Of a stretch of 64,000 bases of DNA, positions 24,240 through 34,700 are shown in pieces (within the stretch, counting starts at the first letter, position 1; each line of letters begins with the position of its first letter). The notes under the pieces were generated by a model. That model did no database searches and was not told where the DNA came from. It saw nothing but the letters and a program-made list of their open reading frames with translations. The stretch covers positions 198,674,052-198,738,051 of the forward strand of contig CP136067.1 in assembly GCA_032622095.1 (NCBI GenBank), read 5' to 3'. The DNA is from Siphonodentalium dalli (taxonomy: Eukaryota > Mollusca > Scaphopoda > Gadilida > Siphonodentaliidae). The translations under genes and the position numbers were made by a program.

Positions 24240-25745
24240 CGTTTTTAACACGCACGATTTGATTCTTCGTATCATTTGAGAAGAACCTGTATGAATTTGA
24301 TGTTAGTTGGCAATAAACATATTTCTATCAGTTTTGGTGACCCGCCCGTCCCTATTTCGGACTCAAGCGGCGCCACATTTGACATCATTAAACCACAAAC
24401 TCATTATGGAGATGAATATATATAAAATTGTAGAAAACTGACGAGTATACAAATTGGTATCAAATTTGAGGCCCCCATTTCTCTCACCAAACGGCACATA
24501 TTTGGCGTACCACACGATTAGATTCCTCGAATAACAGAGAGGAATATGTATCAGTCTGGTGGAAATCGGCGCTAAACATATTTTTTATAAATTAGTGTGT
24601 CTCTCTCATCCTCTGTGGACCCCTGTCTCGAATGGCACCACTTTTAACATCTTTAAACCACACAATTAAGACTCATGATATCATGGAGATGGTTATTTAT
24701 AAGTTTAGTGCTAATCGGCGACTAAACCATTTTTTATCAAATTTAGTGCCGACCACACACCATCTCTCACACAAACAGCATCAACATAGCGTCTTTAAAT
24801 CACATGATTTGATTCCTCGTATCATGGATAAGAATGTGTATCAATTTGGTGAAAATGGGCGCTAAAATTATTGTGTATCAATTCTGGTGCCCCTCTCCTT
24901 TTCAGTGCACCCTGACTCGAATGAAACCAGTTTTAACAGTCTTAAGCCACAACATTAGACTCCTCATACCATGTGGATGATTTTGTATAAGTTTTGTATC
25001 AATCGGTGACTAAACCAATTCTTATCAAATTTAGTGCCTACCCACCCCCAATCACATCCAAACGACACCAATTTGGCGTCTTTAAATCATCCAATTAGAT
25101 TCCTTTTATCATGGAGATAATGTGTATAAATTTGGTGGAAATCGGCGCTAAAATTAGTTTTATCAATTGTGGGGCCCCTCTCTCCTTCCGTGCATCTCTG
25201 ACACGAATGGCGCCACGTTTGACATATTTAAACAACATCATTAGATTCCTCATATCGTGGGAATGGTTATATAAAAGTTTGGTGGCAATCGGCGGCAAAC
25301 ATTTTTTCAACCCCTCCCCTTTTCAGTTCCTGACAACAGCGTCACTTTAGAACATTCTAACCCGCACCATTATCTTTTCTCGTAAAAAGTTACCCCTAGT
25401 AGACCAGTTTGGTGCCATCTAGATGGTCCCTCGGCGCTGAACTTAGTTTATCAATTTTGGTGCCCCTCTCCCCTTCCGTGCATCCCTGACTCGAACGGCG
25501 CCACTTTTTACGTATTTAAACCGCACCACCAGATTATCTTATGTGGATGATTATATCTAAGTTTCGTGGCAATCGGCGACAATTGTTTTTCTGCCCCTCC
25601 CCCTTTTCTGCCCCTGAAAACAACGGCGTCACTTTAGAAAATCCAGCCGGCACCATTATCTTTCTCGTAAAAAGTTACCCCAAGTAGACCCCTTTGGTGC
25701 TTTGGTCCCCTGTGAATTTCTATAGAACACAGACAGACAGACAGA
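24240..25745. repeat. Array of about 142-bp diverged units
   Basis: A block like ATTAGATTCCTCATATCATG followed by AATTTGGTGGAAATCGGCGC recurs roughly every 140 bp (about 24260, 24400, 24520, 24663, 24805, 24955, 25093, 25238 and 25530). Alternate copies end GCGCTAAA or GCGACTAAAC, suggesting a dimer of about 285 bp. It ends with CAGACAGACAGACA and TATAGGTATAGAATATATAT. Confidence 0.75.
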
Positions 25746-25784
25746 CATTCGCACTATAGGTATAGAATATATATATAAATATAT

Positions 25785-26082
25785 TTGGAAAGTGTGGAGG
25801 GCACTGGCACAGGTCGGTTATCCGATTTCTTATGTAATTATTTCTATGGAACTAGCTAAATTTTGTTAGTTTGTGTCGGAAATTGACATAAAATATTGTG
25901 TTGAGCACAAACAAAGGATAATGATGTTGAAATTGCTAAAAAAGCTAATTGAACTGCGTGTTAATCAAGGTCTGAGTCTAGATCGAACGAGCATATCTCT
26001 CAAACTGGGATTTTTCTTGTAGGCAATAATCACCCGTTTGTCGAGAGGCTCGGTCAATTTAGTGTTTAATAATGCAAAGTTT
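25785..26082 (-). repeat. Penelope-like element 3' end / pseudo-LTR (downstream copy)
   Basis: It is almost identical to 30262-30562. It contains the C-terminal codons of ORF2 (ending at a TGA at 25967-25965) and about 180 bp of 3' untranslated sequence. Confidence 0.9.
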
Positions 26083-28323
26083 TTTCTGAAAATGTTTGCG
26101 ATTTCTACGATTGTAGATCAGAGGAAAGCACAAGAAATTTCGAGAAACACCTTTGTAGTCAATGTTAAGTCCGAACGGAAGATATGTTTTAAGTACGCCC
26201 ATCCAATGATTTTCGCGTTCTAGGCGTATTGAATCGGTTTGGTCTTCGTCGGCTAGAATTGGTGTCTGTTCTATTGGCTGAAAGCTGAAATGGGATTTAA
26301 TGTCATGATTAGATGAGTTGAAATGATAGGAAATTTGCATGTCGCGTTTTTTGCGAACACTGGAAAGATGATTAGACATTCTAACTTTGAGAGAGGTTTT
26401 TGTTTGTCCAACATATTGTGTACGGCATCTTTTGCATGTGATTAAGTAAATTACATTTTTAGAATCACAATTAAGTTCGCTATGCATTTGATACGATATG
26501 CGTGTTTGTTCGCTGGTGAAAGTGTTACTAGTATTGAGATATCCCATTGTATTGATGTAACATCGTTTTTTTGTGACAAACTGAGGCTGAATCATTACCC
26601 AACACCGGCCGATTGTGTCGTATCCTTGTTGGCTCAGTCGATGTTGGGTCATGGCGTAATGATTCCAATTCTCTGAGAGTTCCGGACCTTACTTGGCGCA
26701 GTAGTCTACTAGAGAAGCCGCGCGGTCGTAAAGCCTGGAAAAGCACTGAACAAGCTTGATTTAGGTCGCTTCTGTTCGTGCAGTTCCGGTGATATCGAAT
26801 GATTTGAGATTTAATCAATCCATTGAAAAGTTTTGGCGGATGGAAAGATTTACGATGAAGTAGCTGGTGAGAATCCGTTGGTTTCGTAAAAAGTGTTGTA
26901 TCTAAAATGTTGCATGATGTAAATTGTGGGCCCTTAAATATTGTTAAATCAAGGAAATCAATGCTGGTTTGCGATATTGATTCTTTGAGTTTGATTGATT
27001 CGTCATGACTGTTCAAGGTGTCCAAGAACACCCTAAACTCATCCAGACCATGAGTCCAAATGATAAATATGTCGTCCAAGAATCTATAATAGGCTAATGG
27101 TTGTTTATCACATTTGGCTAGGGCGCCTTTCTCCCACTCTGCAACAAAAATTGAGGCAAAATTAGGACTAAACTTCTTGCCCATACTACAGCCGGATACC
27201 TGTAAATAATATCGTCCATTAAATTCAAAGTCATTCCCTTTAAGGGACAGTTCTAATAATTGAAGTATTTCATCTCCGGGTCTATGAGGATCATGGTGAA
27301 AATCAAATGCATTCTTAATTGACTTTAATCCGGCATCGATTCCAATATTTGTATACATAGATTCCACGTCGAGACTAATTAGGTAAGCAGAAGATGGGAC
27401 TTCAATTTTCGACAATTTAATGAGGAAGTCCTCCGTGTCTTTTAGATAGCTCGGATGGCGGGTAGCAATTGGTTTCAAATAGAAATCAATAAACTCCGAA
27501 ATTTGGTAGGACTCCGAGCCGACGTCAGAGATGATCGGGCGTCCGGGAGGTGTGTATGGATTAGTCCAACAGCTCAAAGGTTTATGTATTTTAGGAAGCA
27601 AATAAAATGTCCTATTATTGGATTCGGGTTTTGCAATTAGATACTGAACATGTTTTTTCTTTAAAACGTCCTGGTCCAGCAAGCTTTTGAGAATGAGATT
27701 GAATTTTAAAACATTGGATTTCCAAATTGGCTCATCCAATGGTTTTAATATTTAGTATTGCTTAATTGGCGCGTCGCTTCTAGAATGTAATTTTCTTTAG
27801 ACATGATGACGAGCGAGCTGCCTTTGTCACAAGGTTTGATTACAATGTTTTTATTGCTGCGAAGGGTTTTTAGTGCAGTTCTTTCAACTTTAGTGAGGTT
27901 ATCCCCGTTGTGAAATTTTGGTAATTTTGTAATGTCGGTTTTGACTAAGCCAGCGACCTCGGGAATTAAGTGGTCAATCTGGCGATCAGTGGGGGTCCAC
28001 ATCGAAGGTGCTTTAAATTGATCTTTTAAACCTGTCGAATTGCGAAATAAATCAGCCATAGCTGTTACTTCCCTAAATTGCATGCTTGCTGGACCGCCGT
28101 TCATTTCCATGGCATACATAGAGTCTGGTAAAACCAATGTTCCATCCTCCGTCTCAACCACATGTGGTGTTTCTTTGAGATCGGGTGGTGTAGGAACAAA
28201 GGTTAGACCATACCTAAGTATTGATTTCTCACCAGCGCTCAGGGAAAGGTCGGGTACAAGATTGACTATATCGGTGCCGAGACAGACTCTTTCCGCATGG
28301 CTGATGCCATTCTGAGGAATTAG
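25965..28323 (-). pseudogene. Penelope-like ORF2: reverse transcriptase plus GIY-YIG nuclease
   Basis: From the slippery site the -1 frame is open without an ATG for 54 codons (LIPQNGISHAER...), then continues to a 1-nt shift near 27745. The RT follows: FYLLPKIHKPL, PPGRPIISDVGSESY, YLISLDVESMYTNI and the catalytic YYRFLDDIFIIW (about 27081). After a second frame change near 26.6 kb comes the GIY-YIG part: NVIYLITCKRCRTQYVGQT, the Arg/His helix, and the Glu of RLERENHW. A third shift near 26.07 kb leads to a tail AYKKNPSLRDMLVRSRLRP and stop. Known role: the nuclease nicks the target and the RT copies the RNA there. The RT-GIY linker looks shortened, and the motif usually found in it sits at the C-terminus. 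Confidence 0.9.
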
Positions 28324-28329
28324 TTTAAA
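28297..28329 (-). promoter_or_regulatory. -1 ribosomal frameshift signal
   Basis: ORF1 ends TAT TTA AAC TAA. The heptamer TTTAAAC (28329-28323) is in the correct zero-frame register (T TTA AAC) and directly precedes the stop (28322-28320). Slipping back one base gives CTA ATT CCT, the frame of ORF2. A small hairpin ATGGC-ATCA-GCCAT (28310-28297) lies 12 nt downstream; it is weak, so a larger pseudoknot would be needed. UUUAAAC is one of the best known -1 heptamers in eukaryotic viruses and retroelements. Confidence 0.75.
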
Positions 28330-29788
28330 TAACCTTTAAAGATGTTAGTCCAGCCGTGGTAGATTTTCGCCGCCGTCTGTGATGTCCAGTGGATGTTGTC
28401 ATTCTCCACGTGAAAGTCGCGGGGGGATATTGCCTGTATGACCTTGAGGTTCTGTGTCTGACGAGCTTGGCTGTTAATGGCACGCAGAACTTCCTGGTCC
28501 CTAGAATCTAAACTAAATGATATATTTATTTCCTAAAAATGAAGTGTCGCAGTAGGAAAAACTTTTCGGAAATTACAAACCATGTTAGTTACCCTGCTTT
28601 TAGCTGTGGTGCCTGCTGTTTTGCCTTTGTCGTTGTCTGTCTTCCAGTCCTCTCTGTTGTTGATGCCAATACTGATGATGACGTGTCGATGTGTCTTTTC
28701 TGGCTTCGACTTCAGTTTGTGGGCGATGTTGCAGAAATGTCCTAAATTGCCACCGGGGTAAGAAGCAATACAAACATTTTTGGGAGGATCGACATCGATC
28801 CGGGACACATTAGAAGAGCCTAAAATAACAACAGGGTGTTTGATCTGTTTAGGGAAGGACCAATCCTTCTTAGGGCCAGGTTGACGAAATTTATATAATT
28901 TGGATACCTTAGGTGATGTTGATAATACCTCGGCATACGATGGTGATGATGTTGAAATCGCTGGCGATGTCATCGAAGCAATGGAACCAACAGGCGAAGG
29001 AGGGCTGGAAGAGACGTGCTTCGGTGGTGTTGTTTTCTTGACTGGTGAATTGCGAAGTGGCGTGTTCGGTGGAGTGGAATTGCGTGGCGTAGCAGTTGCA
29101 GATGTCCGTGTGCGTAGTTTTGGTGCAGGTCGCTGTGGTCGTGGTGTGGCTTTGATGCGTTTGGCGTTGATATCAGAGACGGTGGCGTTGTCTGATCACT
29201 GGCTGGACCATCCTGGAATTGAAGCTGGCGAGCGGTTAGTGGGGGAGGGGAGGGTGACCGAGCACGTTTCGGGTGAGTTTGGACGCCAACTCGTGTACCT
29301 ACCGAGGACTGAAGCTTACTAATGATGCTCAAGAACTTTGTTATAGTTTCGGTAGTTAATTTGGTGCCAAAATTCTTCAGTCCCCATTTTAATGCCGTGT
29401 CTCGTGCTCGGTCGAAGTCAAGGGTTTTAGAAGAGAGTGCCAAAAGAACATTGACTTCAATTTCTGATTCAGTTTTTAAATAATAATTCACCAAAGTTTT
29501 CATGGAGGTTAAGCCCCACTCAAATGCGTCCGCTTTAAGCGCATTGAAGACCTCCTCACAGGGGAGTACTGGTCGGAAGGTCCTCGTTCGCCCTGACTCT
29601 GTGATGGATGAAAAGCCTTTCGGCAGGACCTTCTTCTCCAAACGGTCCTGTAAGAAATTAATGTGATGCCATAGCTGTAGGAGCTTGTACATCAGTTTCA
29701 CAAGGTTAGAATGGTCTAAATAGGCCTGGTCTTTTTGCCGCTCTGGGCGGTTAGTTTTTCCACGTTTAGTTTGTTTTGGTTGAGTCAT
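28320..29788 (-). pseudogene. Penelope-like ORF1: SGNH/GDSL-type hydrolase protein
   Basis: The start is taken at the ATG 29788-29786, just after the candidate intron. Residues 1 to about 190 are mostly helical (AYLDHSNLVKLMYKLLQLWH, then TETITKFLSIISKLQSS). A Pro/Ser/Thr-rich linker follows. From about 28870 comes an SGNH hydrolase fold: block I VVILGSSN (Ser nucleophile), block II SYPGGNLG, block III ISIGINNRE, block V DNIHW (Asp/His). The total would be about 488 residues. Breaks: a frameshift near 29190 and one in-frame TAG after ATLHF (near 28535). Esterase domains are known in CR1/L3 LINE ORF1 and in rotifer Terminons; the exact substrate is unknown. Confidence 0.85.
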
Positions 29789-29812
29789 TTTGATCCAGGA
29801 CTTGAATTTTGG

Positions 29813-29889
29813 CTGTGAATAAAGGTAATGATTAGTAACATATAATACACAAAGAACGGAACGCGAAGATATAAAATGAAAAAGAGTAC
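29813..29889 (-). other. Candidate 77-nt intron in Penelope-like leader
   Basis: A GTACTC donor at 29889 and a pyrimidine-rich TTTATTCACAG acceptor ending at 29813 lie just upstream of the ORF1 ATG. Drosophila Penelope has a similarly short 5' intron. The donor is weak, so this is inference. Confidence 0.35.
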
Positions 29890-29909
29890 TTATGAGCGCT
29901 ATGTCAAGT

Positions 29910-29950
29910 TGTCTCAACGTTTCGGTAGAATTACCTTCTTCAGGAAGCAA
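29910..29950 (-). ncRNA. Hammerhead-ribozyme-like core
   Basis: On the minus strand CTGAAGA (29943-29937) and GAAAC (29923-29919) bracket a short GGT/ACC stem, matching the CUGANGA / GAAA core order of hammerhead ribozymes, which are common in Penelope-like elements. A convincing stem III and cleavage triplet are not obvious, so it may be degenerate. Confidence 0.45.
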
Positions 29951-30261
29951 GCTAGGTTCGAATGTTTAGATTTTTCCGTGGATCTTATATACCCGTGTGA
30001 GATAAGCTCACATTGTGCTCCAGGGTTTCGAGAAACGTGTCAACAGCTATGTTCCTGTGTAAAACACACCGTGAAACAATGCTTACAAAATGTTTGGCGC
30101 CGACACGAGGCTCATGTTTCCTCAAGATCGCGCGTTCTTAATGGGTTGTGTAATGGCTACCGGAAGCCCCTAATCCAAATCCTAGTGACAGCGCGCAATT
30201 AGACAGTTATTCATATGTGTTAAATAATAGAAACAAATCATATCCCTGGCACAGGTGTAAT
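29951..30261 (-). other. Penelope-like element 5' leader
   Basis: Non-coding sequence lies between the end of the upstream truncated copy and the hammerhead-like motif. It has a TATATAAG box-like sequence near 29985 and no ORF. Confidence 0.5.
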
Positions 30262-30562
30262 ATATATTTGGAAAGTGTGGAGGGCACTGGCACAGGTCGG
30301 TTATCCGATTTCTTATGTAATTATTTCTATGTAACTAGCTAAATTTTGTTAGGTTGTGTCGGAAATTGACATAAAATATTGTGTTGAGCACAAACAAAGG
30401 ATAATGATGTTGAAATTGCTAAAAAGCTAATTGAACTGCGTGTTAATCAAGGTCTGAGTCTAGATCGAACGAGCATATCTCACAAACTGGGATTTTTCTT
30501 GTAGGCAATAATCACCCGTTTGTCGAGAGTCTCGGTCAATTTAGTGTTTAATAATGCAAAGT
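30262..30562 (-). repeat. Truncated upstream Penelope-like copy (pseudo-LTR)
   Basis: Near-identical to 26082-25785. Its ORF2 tail has acquired a stop (AGT TTG TGA where the other copy reads AGT TTG AGA). It is cut at its 5' end and joined to CTTTCTCGTAAAAAGTTACC. Confidence 0.9.
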
Positions 30563-30664
30563 TATCTTTCTCGTAAAAAGTTACCCCTTTGGTGCTTTGG
30601 TCCCCTGTGAATTTCTATAGAACACATACAGACAGACAGACAGACATTCGCAACTATAGGTATA

Positions 30665-30680
<16 letters not shown>
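30563..30680. repeat. Copy of the 3' block of the 142-bp-unit repeat
   Basis: CTTTCTCGTAAAAAGTTACC through ACTATAGGTATAGAATATAT matches 25655-25780 apart from about 12 missing bases. It sits on the opposite side of the Penelope-like insertion. Confidence 0.85.
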
Positions 30681-30698
<18 letters not shown>

Positions 30699-30762
30699 CT
30701 ATATATATATAGTTATATATATGTATGTATATAGTATAGTTATATCAATAAATATATATAAA
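30667..30762. repeat. (TA)n-rich tract
   Basis: Long TA runs are interrupted by single bases. Confidence 0.9.
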
Positions 30763-31751
30763 TACGCATGTCGTCTGACTGTCTGTGTGTGTATAACTCG
30801 GTCACGCTTTTGGCGCGTTTATAACTTTTCAACCATGCGTCCAACTTGGCCCAAATTTTGACCACGGCCTATATTGTGTGATAAAAGATGACTCACACAA
30901 TTTCACGCCGGTTTGGCAAAGCAAACCTGAGATCTAACATGGTCGCCGAATGCACTATTTGCACTCAAGTATAGACACTATTTCTTACTAGGGGGTTGCC
31001 CCTCACAAAGTGACGGGTATATAACTGTTCTTTGTTACTTTATTGTGTCAGCGGTCATGACCAGATTCTCATTTCTATATTAGAAATGGAATGTTCATGC
31101 TTCTCTCTTTGTCACTGGATGCGCGAGGGAACACTTTATTTCACTAAAAACTGTATCTCTACACCCCTCCCCACATATACGCATGCACATATTGAACGAA
31201 ACAAAATCAGTATACTACTTTAATTATCACTATATACTAACTGAAACATACTCAATTCGGGAGCCTTTCTTTGGCGACGAAGGGGGCTTATATACGGTGT
31301 ATTGTGATCTTAAACGGACCCCATTGGGAGCCTGAATTCAGTAAACAGCATACTGCGGCCCATTTGTTTCAATAAAACTCTATTTTATCCCCCCCTTTCC
31401 CAACCCACATTTATATATGCATGCACATATGGAACGCAGCATATAATCAAGATATTTTACTTTATTACTATCTACTAGCTGAAACTGGCTCCTTTCACGG
31501 GCCTTCATTTAGCGGCGGAGGGGCCACATGCCCCTGTGTACGCTTCGCGCACATTATATAATCTTGAACAGCGCGCATTTCGGGCACATTTTGATCTTTT
31601 AAATATTCTGTTATCAGATTTACACTCAACGGAACGATTAAAAGAGCATTAATTAGCGTCTGCATTATTGTTTACACTGCATAGTGCCGGCCCGGGAATG
31701 TGTTTTTTTTCTTCTAATCGAGTTCCGGCGAACCTACTGAACGGTACGGTA
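30763..31751. other. Repeat debris with a C-rich, GCATGCACATAT family
   Basis: Two related blocks (about 31130-31250 and 31360-31490) share a CACCCCTCCCC-like run, an ATATACGCATGCACATAT-like stretch and CTA(A/G)CTGAAAC. A third member is at 36650-36775. No gene was seen. Confidence 0.6.
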
Positions 31752-31756
31752 CACTC

Positions 31757-32375
31757 TTAGAAAAATCGGAACCCAATGGATTTTCGTTGGTTCCCCACTT
31801 GTCCTCCAGGCGGAACCAAATGAAGAACAAACTGGTTCTTCGGTGGGTCCTAGAACCATTTGGTTCTTCAGAATTGGGTCTATCGGGAACCAAACCAAGA
31901 ACCATTTGGTTCCTCATGATTGCGACTATTGAGAACCAAATTTAGAACCATTTGGTTCTTCATTATTTACACCAGCAGAACCAGTTGGTTCTCCACGAAC
32001 GAAAATTTGGTTCTTCGTTGATATAATTGGTTCTTCATGTAGAACCATTTGTTTCTTCGGTAGTAATAATTTGGTTCTTCAACAATAATAATGGTTCCTC
32101 ACAGAGAAAATTGAAGAACCAAATTTGGTTTTTCAAGTTTGTCCTCCAGGCGGAACCAATAGGTTCTTCGTGATTAAAATTTGGTTCTTCGTCCCAAGAA
32201 CCAAATGGTTCTTCATTGGTTCTTCCTCAAGAACCAATCCTTGGTTCTTCATTGGTTCCAATTTGGTTCTTCCTTAAGAACAAATTCCCCTTTCTCACTT
32301 ATATCAAGAACCATTGGTTCTTCATTTGGAATAATTTGGTTCCCTGTTGGATACAGCCCCAAGAACCAGTTGGAT
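31757..32375. repeat. AGAACC/GGTTCT motif cluster
   Basis: Dozens of GGTTCTTC and GAAGAACC motifs alternate in orientation, forming short palindromes such as AAGAACCAAATGGTTCTT. The ORFs here are repeat artefacts. Confidence 0.9.
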
Positions 32376-32399
32376 ATGTAACATAGTTTGCATTATCAA

Positions 32400-33011
32400 C
32401 ACTGAAAAAATGCATTTCCTTCTCTGTACAGGTCAATTAGAAGAATATTTTTCATAAATATAATCATTTATTCATTAAACTTGAAAATTATTCTACATAT
32501 AGTAAGGTGGAAATTTTGGCACAATATTTTTTAGGTATTGAGTATTTTAAAGATAGTAGACCATAGCTTGTTGATTTATTTGTCACTTTAAAAATATTTT
32601 TTAAGACAAATCATTTTTTCAGTAAGTCAATAATCTCATTTATGGTTTTGTTGTAAACGTGAATTTGTTTTAAAATGTTGGCATTTGTATATTATAATGA
32701 GCTGAGACTTGAAATCTAAATATTCAATTGTTTGATGACTTTTGATGATCACAAGTTTCTTTTGTTCAAATATATTTACAAATACTCCACCATCATTCTC
32801 TTGCCCAAATTTGTTTCAGAACCCCAAGTCACGTTGAAAGTTTGTTTACATTTATTTATTTATTTGAGATAAAAGATGAATGAGTTTAATGACCAATTGG
32901 AACTACTATTTGGTGTTAAATGGGATATTAATAAGAATTGCAGTCCCTGTGGCAACATTTCTAATGGGACGATAAACTTCCGTTATAATTTATTTCCTTA
33001 TTTGAAATTAT
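32400..33011. other. AT-rich unassigned sequence
   Basis: No ORF, repeat or motif recognised. Confidence 0.5.
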
Positions 33012-33286
33012 CAGGCCTCAAAATAAGGTGCCGGACATTTGCAGAATGAGGGCTCCAGAGGGTGAATTTAGTAATGCTACCCCGCATAGCGGGCTAACAT
33101 CACCATATTCACCATCTAGGGACCCCACTATGTTTAGATATAAATCAGCTATTGAGAACTACCTTCAGAAGGAGGTCCTCAGAGGGTGAATTTGGTGATG
33201 TTAGCCCGCTATGCTGGGTAGCATCACTAAATGCATCTGCTGGAGACCTCATTCTGCAAATGACCGGCACCTTATTTAGCTGCCTG
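33012..33286. repeat. 275-bp foldback element
   Basis: The arms, about 105 bp each, are inverted copies. They share TAAGGTGCCGG, CATTTGCAGAATGAGG and CATAGCGGGCTAACATCACC in opposite orientation. A spacer of about 60 bp separates them. A single-arm relative lies at 35505-35600. Confidence 0.88.
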
Positions 33287-34289
33287 GAAATACTTCAGAC
33301 TAGTACCATTTAAATTTTCGCTGGGAGTAGTCAGAATCATCTTGATGCATATTTTCTGGACATTTTAGAAATATGCGACACGTGTTGACTTCATCATATG
33401 ATTTCCTGGTTTTTTCCAATAATATTAATAAATTATAACCCGTTTCAACAACGCCAAACAGTTGTTAGAAAATGAACACAGCATCTAGAATAGTATCAAA
33501 TAGCGACTATGCGATGTGTATACATTAACAACCAATGTCAAACCCCAGTAGAAGTGCAACTACTGATGCAAAATGTCCATTAAGACAGTCAACAAATGAT
33601 ATGCACAAATTAAACCATATCTAATTATTTGGGAACTCGACATTCGTGTACACAGATTTGAGTGTATATGGTTCCGGAAGATGCCACTCCAAATGAATCC
33701 ATTTGTTGTTTTCCTCGATCGTTCAGACTTCTCGCAAGAGACTAATAAACAAACGCATGCCTCATGTGCGCGAAAACCAGAACATACACATAGCTAGTTC
33801 TGACTAGTCCCAGAAAAACAAATAAGGTGGAATATATCAATAGCTCAATTGAATCTTGATATTTCACTTTGCAACATAGTAGTCGTGTCATATATCACAA
33901 AGACCATATATACAAATCACGAATATGCCAATAGTGCGAATTAGCGTATTGAGCCACACAGTTGCACCAAATAGTGAGATTTGAGAAAACATAAAAACGT
34001 TTGTATTTGTATGACAACTGGTAAGATATTCTGAAGTCGCTCCCATCCGACGCCCTCAGCATTCACATTCCTTGACGTTTTAATAGAAAGAATGGGACTT
34101 TATCTGACTATTCTGGTAACAATGCTGATCCACAGTTTCATAGCTGACATGTTTAGAGCAGGGAATGTAAAAGTGTTTCTCATCCTTATTTTGAAGGTCA
34201 TGCACATTGTCGTTCATTCTTATTTTGAATATCAGAGTTCTCTGTTAACATGGTTTCATCTGACCTCTCTGCATTTAGATTCCAACTAC
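33287..34289. other. Unassigned sequence
   Basis: No conserved coding region was recognised. A 69-codon plus-strand frame at 34092-34301 begins with a hydrophobic stretch but has no supporting context. Confidence 0.4.
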
Positions 34290-34700
34290 ATTCCTATGTG
34301 AATCTTCAGAATGAAATTGTCTACTAAATATATTTTCGTCAATCATCTCGAATGGACACACATCACATTTGAAAACAGCTCCGCTAGATGGGCGATATCT
34401 TTCCAAAATGACATCTCAATGAAACAGATCGCCGGCACACATAGTCACAAAAATTACGTAATTTGACACGATTCTTGTCTATATGCAGCAACTGATGACG
34501 TTTCAGGGATAACCGGTCTTTGAAACTGACCTGACACGTTGGACATCTACAAATAAAAAATAATATCTCATTAAAGGACGCAGGCCTTAAACGTAAATGG
34601 CTCATTCGAACTGCCAAATTTGTTCCTACGATAGGTCGAAAGTAAACAAACTATTGGTGCACCGGCTTCATATGCTCTGAAAAACACTTTGCCAAAGTCA
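34290..34700 (-). pseudogene. C2H2 zinc-finger gene relic
   Basis: On the minus strand a canonical finger CPTCQVSFKDRLSLKRHQLL (C-x2-C-x12-H-x3-H) is followed by a second, FCDYVCRRSVSLRCH, and, after a one-base shift near 34400, the start of a third, FKCDVCPFEMIDEN. A good splice acceptor (TTTATTTGTAG, exon from 34546) precedes the first finger. Upstream, a degenerate finger-like EHMKPVHQ contains a stop. The frameshift argues for a dead gene or a diverged exon. Such fingers bind DNA. Confidence 0.65.

Larger units (their letters stand above)
25785..30562 (-). mobile_element. Penelope-like retroelement with truncated tandem copy
   Basis: On the minus strand the order is: a 300-bp piece of an upstream copy (30562-30262); a leader with a hammerhead-like core (29943-29919) and a candidate 77-nt intron (29889-29813); ORF1 with an SGNH hydrolase (29788-28320); ORF2 with RT and GIY-YIG (28323-25965); and a 3' tail to 25785. 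The 300-bp end recurs as a direct repeat on both sides, the pseudo-LTR pattern left by tandem Penelope copies. The basic unit is about 4.5 kb. One in-frame stop and several frameshifts make this copy inactive. On both sides it is bordered by the same block of roughly 120 bp (25655-25780 and 30563-30680). Confidence 0.9.

Noticed and set aside
28900-29322. 140-codon plus-strand ORF
   Set aside because: It is the antisense of the Pro/Ser/Thr-rich linker of the Penelope-like ORF1.
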